Positions 54,204 to 64,000 are shown, counted from the first letter of the stretch. The stretch: 64,000 nucleotides of DNA from Microbacterium sp. MPKO10 (GCF_026107415.2 NZ_JAPCHX010000004.1:62001-126000); one strand, 5' to 3'. Numbers and translations are program-made. Notes: generated by a model not told the origin, from the letters alone.

Positions 54204-56210
54204 TCAGCTGAGGCCGTTGTAGATCGCTGAGATCAGGTCTCCGTCAGTTGTGTCACCGGAGAGCTCCCAGAAGAATGCACCTCCGAACCCGTTGTCGTTC
54301 ACGTACTGCATCTTGGTCCCGATTGTCTCGGGAGTGTCGTAGCTCCACCATTCGTCACCGCAGTGCGCGTAGGCGGTACCACCGATGGTTCCGGTGGGCG
54401 GGCAGGTTTCAATGAGCACCTTGTAGTCCTCAATCCCCGCCTCGTACGTGCCTGGGGCCGGCCCTGTTGCGGTCCCACCCGGGGCATCTTGCGTAACGCC
54501 GGTCCACCCGCGGCCGTAGAAGCCGAGTCCGAGGAGCAGCTTGTCGGCGGGCACTCCCATCGAGCGAAGCTTGAGCATCGTCGTCGTCGCGTTGAATCCG
54601 TCAATCGGGATTCCGCTGTAGCTGGTCAGCGGCGAATGCGGTGCGGTCGGTCCCTGTTTGTCCCACGCTCCGAAGAAGTCGTAGGTCATCGGCATGTAGA
54701 AATCGACATACTGAGCGGCTGTGGCGTAATCAGCAGCATCCAACTTGCCACCATCGGTGCCGTCAGCGCTGATCGCCGAGGTGACCAGGTCGTCTCCGAA
54801 GCGCTCACGAAGCGCCTTCATCATTGTTGGGTACGCGTCGGACCCCGATGTGTCACACGACAGTCCACACGCGTTCGGGTATTCCCAGTCAATGTCGATG
54901 CCATCGAAGACATCGGCCCAACGGGGATCCTCGACGAGGTCGTAGCACGAGTCGGCAAAAGCTTCAGGATTCGCCGCAGCCTCGCCGAATCCTCCGGACC
55001 ATGTCCAGCCGCCGAACGACCAGACGACCTTGAGATCGGGGTGCAGCTCCTTCAGCTCACGGAGTTGATTGAAGTTGCCACGGAGCTCTTGATCCCAGGT
55101 GTCAGCAACACCGTCAACGCTGTCTTCCGCGGTGAAGGCCTTCTGGTAGTCAGCATAGGCGTCGCCGATTTTGCATTCGCCACCGGTGACGTTGCCAAAC
55201 GCATATAGGATGTGCGTCAGCTTGTCTGCGGAACCCGACGTCTCGATGTCTTTCACGGTGAAGTCACGTGCGTAGATACCCCAGTTTGTGAAGTACCCAA
55301 CGACACGATCATCTGTGCTCGTCGGCGGGTCAGTGGGATCCGTCGGATCTGTGGGATCCGTGGGGTCCGTCGGATCTGTGGGATCCGTGGGGTCCGTCGG
55401 ATCTGTGGGATCCGTGGGGTCCGTCGGATCTGTGGGATCCGTGGGGTCTGTCGGGTCCGTCGGGTCTGTCTCACACGCACCAGCGTCCTCCCAGACGCCC
55501 CATTCTCCCGTCGTTCCCGGCTCCTGTCCCTTCGTCCACCACTTCGCCGTCCAGAGATGGTCTTCGTGGCTCACCGAGTCGCCGCCAAGGTAGACGGCGG
55601 CTGGGTCCCAGGCCGTCGCGCACTCTTCGGTACCCGGGTCCGTCGGATCAGTCGGGTCCGTCGGATCAGTCGGGTCCGTCGGGTCGGTGCTGCCATCTGT
55701 CACGTTGACGTCAATGCAGCTGTAGAACGCGTTGGTCGTGTCCGCCACGTTCCAGCGGGCAAGAATGGTGTGCTCTCCGGTCGGCAGCCCCTCGAGGTGG
55801 TGCGTCACGGTGTCTGGCGGCTGCTGTCCGTTGCCATTGACCGTGGCAAATGGCTGGCCGTCGACAAAGTACTCCCAGGTGCTTGTCGCGTGGTTTGCCG
55901 TGAAGTTCCAGGTCAGATCGAGCGAACTCGACACATCTTTCACGGGCCAGGGTTGTGACTCGTCGTCGAGAATTGCAAACCGTTCGTTGCCGCCACTGCA
56001 TTGCAGCGAGCCCTTCGGCGCTTCAACGCTCTGAGGCTCATACGCCAGTGGACCGCAATCGAACGACGTGGAACCGGTCGAACAATAGTCTTGCCGACTC
56101 GGTGGGTCGGTAACCCAGCCGTGTGCTTGTGCGCTTGAAGCGTTCGCCAAGGGCACCAGCATGGCCCCGAGAACGCCGAGCGTCACGAACGAGGCACGTA
56201 AAACCTTCAT
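54204..56210 (-). CDS. Secreted multimodular chitinase: AA10 LPMO - CBM5/12 - GH18
   Basis: This protein is 668 residues from an ATG with AAAGGAG upstream. A signal peptide of 29 residues ends S-S-A-Q-A, leaving His30 as residue 1 of an AA10 lytic polysaccharide monooxygenase (about 30-172); the second copper His is in T-A-N-H-A-T (about 107). Next come a T-D-P linker, a CBM5/12 (about 197-245, A-K-W-W-T), a second T-D-P linker of about 16 repeats, and a GH18 domain (about 303-668) with D-G-I-D-I-D-W-E holding the catalytic Glu. It should cut crystalline chitin both oxidatively and hydrolytically. A hairpin lies in the 5' leader (56253-56273). Confidence 0.92.
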   Translation of the reverse strand: MKVLRASFVTLGVLGAMLVPLANASSAQAHGWVTDPPSRQDYCSTGSTSFDCGPLAYEPQSVEAPKGSLQCSGGNERFAILDDESQPWPVKDVSSSLDLTWNFTANHATSTWEYFVDGQPFATVNGNGQQPPDTVTHHLEGLPTGEHTILARWNVADTTNAFYSCIDVNVTDGSTDPTDPTDPTDPTDPTDPGTEECATAWDPAAVYLGGDSVSHEDHLWTAKWWTKGQEPGTTGEWGVWEDAGACETDPTDPTDPTDPTDPTDPTDPTDPTDPTDPTDPTDPTDPTDPTDPTDPPTSTDDRVVGYFTNWGIYARDFTVKDIETSGSADKLTHILYAFGNVTGGECKIGDAYADYQKAFTAEDSVDGVADTWDQELRGNFNQLRELKELHPDLKVVWSFGGWTWSGGFGEAAANPEAFADSCYDLVEDPRWADVFDGIDIDWEYPNACGLSCDTSGSDAYPTMMKALRERFGDDLVTSAISADGTDGGKLDAADYATAAQYVDFYMPMTYDFFGAWDKQGPTAPHSPLTSYSGIPIDGFNATTTMLKLRSMGVPADKLLLGLGFYGRGWTGVTQDAPGGTATGPAPGTYEAGIEDYKVLIETCPPTGTIGGTAYAHCGDEWWSYDTPETIGTKMQYVNDNGFGGAFFWELSGDTTDGDLISAIYNGLS
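55342..55449 (-). repeat. Four 27-bp tandem repeats in the chitinase linker
   Basis: Four adjacent 27-bp units starting GTCGGATCTGTGGGATCC are identical except for one base in the last. They encode T-D-P triplets. Further 9-bp variants extend the array on both sides, and an 18-bp repeat of the same kind encodes the first linker near 55639-55680. Confidence 0.9.
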
Positions 56211-56252
56211 CGTGATTCCAGCTCCTTTGTTGGAAAGAACCGCCGTGCAGGC

Positions 56253-56273
56253 GGCGCGGACGAAGCCCGCGCC
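56253..56273 (-). promoter_or_regulatory. Hairpin in the chitinase 5' leader
   Basis: GGCGCGG and CCGCGCC form a 7-bp stem with a 7-nt loop, 43 nt before the start codon. A possible promoter (TTACGT, 17 nt, TAGCGT on the minus strand) lies just upstream. It may stabilise the mRNA. Confidence 0.35.
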
Positions 56274-56344
56274 CGAAACGCTACCCAGGCAGAGCAGATC
56301 ACGTAAGTGTGGAAAATACGTACGCAGACGACGATGTCGCCTCA

Positions 56345-57082
56345 TTACCAGGGCTTGTCTGTGTCTCCCCCACCCGAGCCGCGCCTGTCGGCGTCGCCTT
56401 CCTGCTTCTTGCGCTCGGCGTCCTTTCCACGCTCGTCCAAATCGTCGAGGGGGTCGTCGCCGTCCGACTCGTCATCGCCGGAATCCGAATCGGAGTCGGA
56501 ATCTGAGTCGTCGTTCTCAGACCCGTTCTCGTTCTCATCCCCGCTGTCATTCGAGTTCTGCTTGAGCTTCTCCTCGATGCGCTTCTGGGCGGTCTCAAGC
56601 TCTTCGTCCGCTTTCGACTCCTGTGGCTGGTCGCATCCTTCGTCAGCTCCGGCCTCGATGACGGCGAGTGCCGTCTCCCACATCTGCGTGGCACCCTCGG
56701 CCGAGCCGGCCTCCGCGTAAGCGTCACCCTGTTGTTCCCAAGCCAACGCCAGGTTGACGCGGATCTCGCAGGTTTTTCCCTCGGGGGCGAGCACCAGCGC
56801 CTGGGACAGATCTTCGGTCGCAGCGGGAAAGTCGCCGGCTGCGGCGTTCGCTGTGCCGCGGTTGAACGGTGCGATCCAGGGATCGAACGCGTTCCACAGC
56901 ATCAGACCATCAAAGTGCCCGGCCGCCGCGTCGTAGTCCTCCGCCGCGTACGCGCGCGAGCCATTGCCCTCCAGCACGCCGAGGCTGACGAGCTTGCCCG
57001 CGAACACCAGGGCGATGAGCACGAGCGGCAGGGTAATGAGAATCAGACGGGTTCTCACTCGCGTCGTCTTCGCGCGCGTCAT
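56345..57082 (-). CDS. TPR-type membrane protein of the MoxR/VWA operon (BatC-like)
   Basis: This 245-residue protein has one N-terminal membrane helix (residues 10-32), then two or three tetratricopeptide-like helix pairs (residues 44-150, e.g. N-R-G-T-A-N-A-A-A-G-D-F-P-A-A), then an extremely acidic Asp/Ser/Glu tail of about 55 residues ending in a basic-Gly stretch. It is the last gene of the operon and overlaps the VWA gene before it (ATGA). In Bat systems the TPR protein BatC is an assembly partner of the VWA proteins. Confidence 0.78.
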   Translation of the reverse strand: MTRAKTTRVRTRLILITLPLVLIALVFAGKLVSLGVLEGNGSRAYAAEDYDAAAGHFDGLMLWNAFDPWIAPFNRGTANAAAGDFPAATEDLSQALVLAPEGKTCEIRVNLALAWEQQGDAYAEAGSAEGATQMWETALAVIEAGADEGCDQPQESKADEELETAQKRIEEKLKQNSNDSGDENENGSENDDSDSDSDSDSGDDESDGDDPLDDLDERGKDAERKKQEGDADRRGSGGGDTDKPW

Positions 57083-58065
57083 CCCCCACCTCCCAATCGT
57101 GTCCGCCGGAATTCGATGATGAAGCCGGCGAGTTCGTACAGCACCAGCGCTCCGAACGGGATCGCAAAGATCCAGTACAGCTCGGGTTCCGGTTCGCGAT
57201 TCTCGCCTGGCTCCGATTCGGGCACGACGGTGATTCCGGATGCCGCTTCGGCGACGCTCGTCGACGCATCGCGGTGTATATAGTCAACGCCCAGTTGACC
57301 GGCGATCGCCGTCAAGGCGTCCTGGTCGATGCGGGAGATTGCGTCGGATCCGGTCTCGGGGTCCTGGATGTACGCGCTCTCGCCTGTCGCATCCAAACCG
57401 CGGTTCTCGAGCATCCTTCCGCCATCTTCCGTCCCGTAGCCGAGCACGGCTCCCCCGTCGATCGCGTCGGCGAGCGGAGCGAAAGACTCCGGTTGCTCAT
57501 CAACCGTCTGCTCGCCATCGCCCAGGTAGTAGAGGATCGTTGTGTGGTTCGGATCCGCCTCATCGAGTGTCTTCTTCAGATGACTGAGCGGCTCTGAGAT
57601 GCTGCTTCCCGACGAGTATCCGGTGATCTCCTGCGTCATCGCGGCCACTGTCTGTTCGACGGCTCCCGCGTCGGTGGTCAGCGGAACGCGTTCAACGGTA
57701 GCGGCGTCGAACGTCGTGACCGAGAACCGCGCCCCGGCGAGTTCTTCGGTGAGCTCGGCGATGTCCGCACGCACCCCATCAAGCCTCGGGTTGTCGCCGT
57801 CCCAGTCTTCAGCAGCCATGCTGCTTGTCGTATCGATCACGAAGTACACATCAACGTCGCCGCCGACGGCGTCGAGTGCCCTGCCGTCGTTCACGACAGG
57901 TCGGAGCATCATGGCTCCCAATAGCACGACGAGCGCGGTGCGCGCGAGCCAGTGCCGCCGAACCTGCGATGTGCGCGCGACAACAATCTGGATGATGGTG
58001 AACGTCAGGAGCCCGCCGAACACGATGAGCATCAGGATTCCCGGCATCAGGGGGGCGAAGGTCAT
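57079..58065 (-). CDS. VWA domain membrane protein (BatB-like)
   Basis: This 328-residue protein starts at an ATG with GGAGG eight bases upstream that overlaps the previous stop (ATGA). Two N-terminal helices are followed by a von Willebrand A domain (about 70-260) and a final helix (about 295-315). The metal-ion site reads D-T-T-S-S, with Thr in place of the first Ser of D-x-S-x-S. The domain probably faces outward. It is paired with the preceding VWA protein. Confidence 0.82.
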   Translation of the reverse strand: MTFAPLMPGILMLIVFGGLLTFTIIQIVVARTSQVRRHWLARTALVVLLGAMMLRPVVNDGRALDAVGGDVDVYFVIDTTSSMAAEDWDGDNPRLDGVRADIAELTEELAGARFSVTTFDAATVERVPLTTDAGAVEQTVAAMTQEITGYSSGSSISEPLSHLKKTLDEADPNHTTILYYLGDGEQTVDEQPESFAPLADAIDGGAVLGYGTEDGGRMLENRGLDATGESAYIQDPETGSDAISRIDQDALTAIAGQLGVDYIHRDASTSVAEAASGITVVPESEPGENREPEPELYWIFAIPFGALVLYELAGFIIEFRRTRLGGGG

Positions 58066-59054
58066 CGTCTGAGCCTCCATCCCACCGTAAGGAGCGCGAG
58101 GACGGTCCAGAAGGCGATCCACAGGTACTTGTCAGGATCGTCAGTTTTGACGACGTACGACGGAGCATCCATCTTCGCCGTCTCCTGCTTCTGAATGGAA
58201 GTCACGATATCGGGTACCGCCTGCGGATCTCCCAGAGCAAAGTACTCGCCGCCCGTCGTCTCGACAGCATCCTTCATTTCTGCCGCGAGTTCTGCGATGT
58301 AGTTCTTCGACGACGAGTCTCCCGGGTTGAGGCCGTACACGATGACACCGTTGTCTTTCGCATACTTTCCGGCCTGCGGCAGCGAGACGAGCTGCTTGCC
58401 CGCCACGAAGTTGTCTGTCGCGAAGATGATCGACCGCGAGCGCTCCTCGTCGAGGTTGTCGAATCGCTGCGTACACGATGCGAGTCCGTCGCCGATAAGG
58501 GATGATCCATCGCCGAGCAGCGTGCCGTCTGTATATGCGTAGTCGGTGTTCGGGTCGTCCATGTTCTCGCGCAGTTCAGTCATCTGCTCAGTGACGTAGT
58601 CGTAGTCAGTCGTGAGGGGGAAATAGGTGACAGCCGAGGCATTGAAGATCGTCAGACCGATGCGCTCCCCCTCGAACTCGTCGACAAGCTCGATGAAGGT
58701 GTCAAGAATGGCGACATCGTACCCCGTCATCGATCCGGACGTGTCAAGACACAGAACGATGTCACGATTGTGAATCTCGGGTGTGACGGTGTGCACGGTC
58801 ACGATGCGGGTGCTCAGCGCTGCGGATGCTGCGACGGCCACGACGGTCAGGGCGATGCCGATGCTGAGCCACAGCTGCATGCGCGTGCGTGCCCGGCGGT
58901 ACCCGGGAAGGGCGGTCAGGCGCTCTAGATGTGCGATTCGCACCGAGGCCCCCGGCGCCCGACGTCGACGTCGCCGGATGAGCAGGGCGATCGCGACGGT
59001 CACCGCAAGCGCCGCGACCCAGACCAGCGGCATCCACCCGTTGATCACCTCCAT
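58062..59054 (-). CDS. VWA domain membrane protein (BatA-like)
   Basis: This 330-residue protein has helices at about 8-26 and 62-82, an extracytoplasmic von Willebrand A domain with an intact D-T-S-G-S metal site (near residue 103), and a C-terminal helix (about 308-325). BatA/BatB pairs form a membrane complex in Bacteroides and Leptospira linked to oxidative-stress tolerance or envelope integrity. It starts directly next to the stop of the preceding small membrane gene. Confidence 0.85.
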   Translation of the reverse strand: MEVINGWMPLVWVAALAVTVAIALLIRRRRRRAPGASVRIAHLERLTALPGYRRARTRMQLWLSIGIALTVVAVAASAALSTRIVTVHTVTPEIHNRDIVLCLDTSGSMTGYDVAILDTFIELVDEFEGERIGLTIFNASAVTYFPLTTDYDYVTEQMTELRENMDDPNTDYAYTDGTLLGDGSSLIGDGLASCTQRFDNLDEERSRSIIFATDNFVAGKQLVSLPQAGKYAKDNGVIVYGLNPGDSSSKNYIAELAAEMKDAVETTGGEYFALGDPQAVPDIVTSIQKQETAKMDAPSYVVKTDDPDKYLWIAFWTVLALLTVGWRLRR

Positions 59055-59507
59055 CTACATCACCAGCTCTCGCGCGCGCCGAACCGATGGTGCGAGCTCG
59101 CCAGACGATCTCGGCGCGAACTCAAACGGGTAGTACGCCGCCACGGTGTCCGCGAGGCCGGCGTGTTTCGACTCGGTCAGATCGGCGAGCGTCAGTGCCG
59201 ATACGCGCGTTCCGGAGCGCTCCTCTACGTAGAGCCGCACCAGGATGCTGAGTTTCAGGTGTGCTTCGCGCGTCGTGATTTCGTTCGCGGCGTGCGCGGC
59301 CTCGATCTCGTCGATCAGCCGACGATAACGCTGTGACAGCTCGCCAGGTGCCGGTCTGCTCTCACGGGGCTGCTTGGGTGCGCGTGCTCGCGGGAAGAAC
59401 CAGACAACGAGATACCAGAGCAGAACAAGGGCGCCGATCCCGCACGCAATCCACAGCCAGGCCGAGCTGTACGAGACGGGCGCGTAATACCCGTTATCGC
59501 CGACCAT
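59055..59507 (-). CDS. DUF4381-like membrane protein
   Basis: This 150-residue protein has one membrane helix (about residues 14-38), a cytoplasmic basic Pro-rich segment (P-R-A-R-A-P-K-Q-P-R) and a helical C-terminal domain with L-K-L-S-I-L-V-R-L-Y-V-E-E. That fits DUF4381, a regular member of MoxR-VWA operons. The ATG at 59507 overlaps the DUF58 gene by 14 nt and has AAAGG upstream; the longer upstream frame is antiparallel noise over DUF58. Confidence 0.72.
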   Translation of the reverse strand: MVGDNGYYAPVSYSSAWLWIACGIGALVLLWYLVVWFFPRARAPKQPRESRPAPGELSQRYRRLIDEIEAAHAANEITTREAHLKLSILVRLYVEERSGTRVSALTLADLTESKHAGLADTVAAYYPFEFAPRSSGELAPSVRRARELVM

Positions 59508-60381
59508 GATTATGCCTTTCCAAGAGAGCGAATACTCCGGATACCGCTCCATCGGCTCCAGTGATGCGTACGCCGGTGATTCCCAGAGACTCCAGCGTGT
59601 CGATCGTCTGAGACGAGGATGTCGCGACGGACGCGGCGAACTCGCGGTGCAGTGCTGAGCTGCGTCTGATCGCGTCTGGCAGGAGCGCGCCGTCAGCGAT
59701 GTCAACGATGGGGCTGGTCCGCCAATTCGGATCGAGCGGGTCGGCGTCGGCGATGCTGACCCAGAGCAGCTCGTGCTGGGCGTGCAGACGCCGCAGCATC
59801 CGGGCTCGCTCGTCGTCAATGCCCTCGTCGTCGCTGATGATGACGAGGATGCTGCGTCGCCGCGTTCGACGTACGACGTATGTGAGCAGCCGGTTGAGGT
59901 CGCTGCGCCCGGCGTCTGGAACGGCACGCGATTGAATTTTCGCGAGCACCTGCTCGACGTGCGATTCCGTCCCGGCCGCGGGAAGAGACACGACTCCGTC
60001 AGCATCGCCACAGACGAGCGACATATGATCGCCGTGCCGGTGAGCGAGGTAGGCGAGGATGCCGGCGACGAGCACAGCTGTCTCTCGCTTTGGTTCGCCC
60101 GACGCACCAACGGCCGCCATATTGCGGCCGGTGTCGACGACGAAGGTCACGAGGTGCTTACGCATCGCGACGTAGAGCCGTGTGTACGGCGTGCCATTGC
60201 GCGCCGTCGCCTTCCAGTCAATGTCGCGCACCTCATCGCCGGGAACGTAGGGGCGTAGCTCGTCGAACTCGTGGCTCTTGCCGTGCATGACCGACGCGTA
60301 CTCTCCATCGAGCACGCCTCTGACCCGTCGGTGTGCGCGGATCGACAGCTTCGACTTCACACGGTAGAGCAGCCCTGTCAT
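59494..60381 (-). CDS. DUF58 domain-containing protein
   Basis: This 295-residue soluble protein has the DUF58 core: H-E-F-D-E-L-R-P-Y-V-P-G-D-E-V-R-D-I-D-W-K-A-T-A-R near residue 40-64, followed by a VWA-like fold (F-V-V-D-T-G-R-N-M). DUF58 proteins are linked with MoxR ATPases, which are thought to remodel or insert metal into VWA proteins. It starts 8 nt after moxR. Confidence 0.9.
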   Translation of the reverse strand: MTGLLYRVKSKLSIRAHRRVRGVLDGEYASVMHGKSHEFDELRPYVPGDEVRDIDWKATARNGTPYTRLYVAMRKHLVTFVVDTGRNMAAVGASGEPKRETAVLVAGILAYLAHRHGDHMSLVCGDADGVVSLPAAGTESHVEQVLAKIQSRAVPDAGRSDLNRLLTYVVRRTRRRSILVIISDDEGIDDERARMLRRLHAQHELLWVSIADADPLDPNWRTSPIVDIADGALLPDAIRRSSALHREFAASVATSSSQTIDTLESLGITGVRITGADGAVSGVFALLERHNHGRR

Positions 60382-60389
60382 CGCTCAGC

Positions 60390-61391
<1,002 letters not shown>

Positions 61392-61467
61392 GTCGGTTCT
61401 CTCCCGGGTGTCATGGTGGCGGTGCGCGACACAGTGTATCTGCGCCGCATGGGCGAACGCTTGCCGG

Positions 61468-62622
61468 TCAGCCGATCGAGACCGTGGGCGCCCCCGTCGA
61501 GGTGTCTGACGCATCCATCTCGGCAGCGATCCTGTTCGCCTCGGCAATCAGCGTCTCGACGATCTCTGATTCGGGCACGGTCTTGATGACCTCGCCCTTG
61601 ACAAAGATCTGACCCTTGCCGTTGCCCGAGGCAACGCCGAGATCCGCCTCGCGAGCCTCGCCCGGGCCGTTGACCACACAGCCCATAACCGCCACGCGCA
61701 GCGGAACCGACATGCCCTCAAGACCTGCCGTCACCTCGTCGGCGAGAGTGTACACGTCGACCTGGGCGCGGCCGCAGCTGGGGCACGACACGATCTCGAG
61801 CTTCCGCTCGCGGAGGTTCAGCGATTGGAGGATCTGCAGGCCCACCTTGACCTCTTCGACCGGTGGTGCGCTGAGCGAAACGCGAATCGTGTCGCCGATG
61901 CCTTCCGACAGCAGGATGCCGAAGGCTGTGGCGCTCTTGATCGTTCCCTGGAAGGCGGGACCAGCCTCGGTCACACCGAGGTGCAGCGGCCAGTCGCCAC
62001 GTTCGGCGAGCTGCCGGTATGCCTTGACCATGACGATGGGGTCGTTGTGCTTCACTGAGATCTTGAAGTCGTGGAAGTCATGCTCTTCGAAGAGGCTGGC
62101 CTCCCACACGGCACTCTCGACGAGGGCCTCCGGCGTCGGGCGTCCGTACTTCTCGAGCAGCCGCTTGTCGAGCGACCCCGCGTTGACACCAATGCGCAGT
62201 GAGACATTGGCGGCCTTGGCGCGCCGGGCGATCTCGCCGACCTGGTCGTCGAACTTGCGGATGTTTCCCGGGTTCACGCGCACGGCAGCACAGCCGGCGT
62301 CGATGGCCGCATAGACGTAGTTCGGCTGAAAGTGGATGTCGGCGATGACGGGGATCTGGCTCTTCTGCGCAATCGCGGGCAGAGCCTCGGCGTCCTCCCG
62401 CGTGGGAACAGCCACGCGGACGATGTCGCACCCGGATGCTGTCAGCTCGGCGATCTGCTGCAGCGTCGCGTTGATATCCGTCGTCGGCGTTGTCGTCATC
62501 GACTGCACGCTCACGGGAGCGTCGCCGCCCACAAGGACCTTGCCGACCTTGATCTGCCGCGAGGCGCGTCGGGGGGCGAGAGTTTCGGGAATGTTCGGCA
62601 TACCGAGGTTCACTGCTGGCAC
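61468..62622 (-). CDS. ispG: 4-hydroxy-3-methylbut-2-en-1-yl diphosphate synthase
   Basis: This 384-residue iron-sulfur enzyme of the non-mevalonate isoprenoid pathway reduces ME-cPP to [21 protein letters not shown] and the Cys ligands in S-C-P-S-C-G-R-A and [10 protein letters not shown] are present. The GTG start (M-P-A-V-N-L-G-M-P) fits related genera. It lies 76 nt upstream of moxR and 104 nt after scoB. Confidence 0.96.
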   Translation of the reverse strand: MPAVNLGMPNIPETLAPRRASRQIKVGKVLVGGDAPVSVQSMTTTPTTDINATLQQIAELTASGCDIVRVAVPTREDAEALPAIAQKSQIPVIADIHFQPNYVYAAIDAGCAAVRVNPGNIRKFDDQVGEIARRAKAANVSLRIGVNAGSLDKRLLEKYGRPTPEALVESAVWEASLFEEHDFHDFKISVKHNDPIVMVKAYRQLAERGDWPLHLGVTEAGPAFQGTIKSATAFGILLSEGIGDTIRVSLSAPPVEEVKVGLQILQSLNLRERKLEIVSCPSCGRAQVDVYTLADEVTAGLEGMSVPLRVAVMGCVVNGPGEAREADLGVASGNGKGQIFVKGEVIKTVPESEIVETLIAEANRIAAEMDASDTSTGAPTVSIG

Positions 62623-62687
62623 GCCGACAATCCTACGTCCTCGTTGTCCGCCTCGGCTGTGAGCCCGGGCAACAGGCTACACAGCCT

Positions 62688-62719
62688 GGCGGAGCACAGC
62701 TCTGGTCTGGGGCTCCGCC
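62688..62719 (-). terminator. Possible terminator after the CoA-transferase genes
   Basis: GGCGGAGC pairs with GCTCCGCC (8 bp, 16-nt loop) starting 8 nt after the scoB stop. A second stem, GGCTGTG/CACAGCC (62655-62661 with 62680-62686), lies next to it. No T run. Confidence 0.45.
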
Positions 62720-62726
62720 CGCTCGA

Positions 62727-63365
62727 TCAGGGGATGTCGATGCTCAACGGTGGCTCTGTCGCCGCAACAACCTCGTCGACAGTGACTCCGGGTGCGAGTT
62801 CGACGAGCGAGAGGCCATCCGGGGTCACCTCAATCACCGCAAGGTCCGTAATGATGCGGTGCACCACCGCCCGGCCGGTGAGAGGAAGCGAGCACTCGTT
62901 CACGATCTTCGGGCTGCCGTCCTTCGCCGTGTGGGTCATCAGCACGATCACGCGCCGTGCCCCGTGGACGAGGTCCATGCCGCCGCCAGGCCCCTTCACC
63001 ATTTTGCCCGGAATCATCCAGTTGGCGAGATCTCCTGCGCCAGAGACCTGCATCGCCCCCAGGATTGCCGCGTCGATCTTTCCTCCGCGGATCATGGCAA
63101 AGCTCATCGCAGAGTCGAAGAACGCCGTCCCGGGAAGCGTAGTCACGGTCTCCTTCCCCGCGTTGATGAGGTCCGGGTCCACGTTCTCCTCTGTCGGGTA
63201 GGGCCCGACACCGAGGATGCCGTTCTCAGACTGCAGTGTGACGGTCACTCCCTCGGGAACGTAGTTCGGCACGAGTGTCGGCAGCCCGATCCCCAGGTTG
63301 ACGTACGCGCCATCGGTCAGCTCGCGAGCCGCACGTGCGGCCATCTCCGTGCGTGTGAGACTCAT
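62727..63365 (-). CDS. scoB: 3-oxoacid CoA-transferase subunit B
   Basis: This 212-residue protein has the catalytic Glu in [10 protein letters not shown], plus [10 protein letters not shown] and [10 protein letters not shown]. With subunit A it moves CoA from succinyl-CoA to a 3-oxoacid (acetoacetate or 3-oxoadipate). Its start overlaps the subunit A stop (4 nt). The substrate cannot be fixed: no beta-ketoadipate or ketone-body genes are in view. Confidence 0.93.
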   Translation of the reverse strand: MSLTRTEMAARAARELTDGAYVNLGIGLPTLVPNYVPEGVTVTLQSENGILGVGPYPTEENVDPDLINAGKETVTTLPGTAFFDSAMSFAMIRGGKIDAAILGAMQVSGAGDLANWMIPGKMVKGPGGGMDLVHGARRVIVLMTHTAKDGSPKIVNECSLPLTGRAVVHRIITDLAVIEVTPDGLSLVELAPGVTVDEVVAATEPPLSIDIP

Positions 63366-64000
63366 GACTGCGCCCCCTTCTGATCGCTGACTGTTCGTCG
63401 CTCTACCCGCTTCTCGATGCCGGAACCGACCTCGACGACGCGGTGCACGAAGACACCGGGCAGGTGAACAGCATCCGGATCGATCTCGCCCGGCTCGACA
63501 AGCTCTTCGACCTGAGCGATGCAGACGCGGCCGGCCATGGCCGCGAGCGGTGAGAAGTTGCGGGCCGACTTGTTGAACACGAGGTTGCCGTGACGGTCCC
63601 CGCGCAGTGCGTGCACGAGCGAGAAATCCGTGGTGATCGCCTCTTCGAGGACGAACGGCTTCTGCACGCCGTCGACGTCGAAGGTGCGAGTGTCTTTGGG
63701 CTCCGAGCTCTCAGCGATCGAGCCATCGGGCGCATAGCGGCGCGGCAGCCCGCCCTCGGCCATCTGCGTGCCGACACCGGTCTGCGTGTAGAACGCGGCG
63801 ATGCCGGAGCCGCCCGCGCGCAGCTTCTCGGCGAGCGTTCCCTGCGGCGTGAGATTCACCGCGAGTTCGCCCGAGAGATACTGCCGCTCGAACTCCTTGT
63901 TCTCGCCGACGTAGGACGACGTCATCGTGCTGATCCGACGCGCACCGAGCAGGAGGCCAAGCCCCCAGTCGTCGACGCCGCAGTTGTTGCTGACGATCGA
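63362..64000 (-). CDS. scoA: 3-oxoacid CoA-transferase subunit A (5' end outside the window)
   Basis: The minus-strand frame is open to the window edge, so the start is missing. Near the edge it reads [15 protein letters not shown], a strong subunit A signature, then [12 protein letters not shown] and [16 protein letters not shown]. About 212 residues are visible of an expected 230-250. It is the first gene of the transferase operon. Confidence 0.92.
   Translation of the reverse strand, partial: SIVSNNCGVDDWGLGLLLGARRISTMTSSYVGENKEFERQYLSGELAVNLTPQGTLAEKLRAGGSGIAAFYTQTGVGTQMAEGGLPRRYAPDGSIAESSEPKDTRTFDVDGVQKPFVLEEAITTDFSLVHALRGDRHGNLVFNKSARNFSPLAAMAGRVCIAQVEELVEPGEIDPDAVHLPGVFVHRVVEVGSGIEKRVERRTVSDQKGAQS

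Noticed and set aside
55321-55470. Regular repeats that could be mistaken for a CRISPR array
   Set aside because: The repeats are contiguous, have no spacers, and encode the T-D-P linker of the chitinase in frame.

Overview
This 64 kb window is ordinary chromosomal DNA from a GC-rich Gram-positive actinobacterium. The best fit is the family Microbacteriaceae, close to Microbacterium. This rests on the protein families and gene order seen: a Gly/Pro-rich IF-2 preceded by a YlxR gene, a mycoredoxin and a mycothiol-dependent maleylpyruvate isomerase-type protein, paired CE1758/CE1759-type flavin genes, many GTG starts, several promoters that seem to make leaderless mRNAs, and many 4-nt ATGA/GTGA gene overlaps. 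I see no rRNA, tRNA, prophage, insertion sequence, CRISPR array or origin of replication.

Layout. 1-6.5 kb: a patatin-like membrane protein (5' end outside the window), an acyltransferase, rpsO, VanZ-like and DUF5302 proteins. 5.8-9.5 kb: flavin oxidoreductases and an Lrp-type regulator, which is divergent from a PLP sulfur-amino-acid lyase (9.6-10.8 kb). 10.7-17.9 kb: purine/pyrimidine salvage (apt, AzgA-type and UraA-type permeases) with FKBP, aspA and a phosphate transporter. 18-25 kb: aldo/keto reductase, oligopeptidase B, pfkA, and an orphan acyl-ligase/ketosynthase pair. 25-30.4 kb: metQ-metI-metN, mycoredoxin, and an SNF2 helicase with a small membrane protein. 30.6-34.3 kb is the most accessory-looking part: an unknown membrane protein, a three-unit degenerate tandem repeat, and a DUF222/HNH (13E12-type) nuclease. 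34.3-38.7 kb: a deoxyribose operon (SorC-type regulator, deoC, two aldehyde dehydrogenases) with a clear palindromic operator. 38.7-44.3 kb: MFS exporter, ribF, two membrane proteins, truB, mutY. 45-54 kb: the translation/transcription block proS-nusA-ylxR-infB-rbfA with a large LuxR-type regulator upstream. 54.2-56.2 kb: a secreted LPMO-CBM5-GH18 chitinase. 56.3-61.4 kb: a Bat-like MoxR/DUF58/VWA/TPR operon. 61.5-64 kb: ispG and an oxoacid CoA-transferase (subunit A runs off the end).

How the genes fit together. Deoxyribose-5-phosphate is split by DeoC, and the acetaldehyde can be oxidised by the adjacent dehydrogenases. Imported nucleobases are salvaged by Apt. MetNIQ and the PLP lyase both concern methionine or sulfur. 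The MoxR operon probably builds an envelope complex. The strongest unexplained signals are (i) the octamer GGATGCTG/CAGCATCC, which I counted about 50 times, against two or three expected; (ii) the roughly 170-bp repeats that duplicate the 3' end of the HNH gene; and (iii) the orphan ligase/ketosynthase pair. Start codons were chosen from Shine-Dalgarno position and family N-termini; all counts are by eye.
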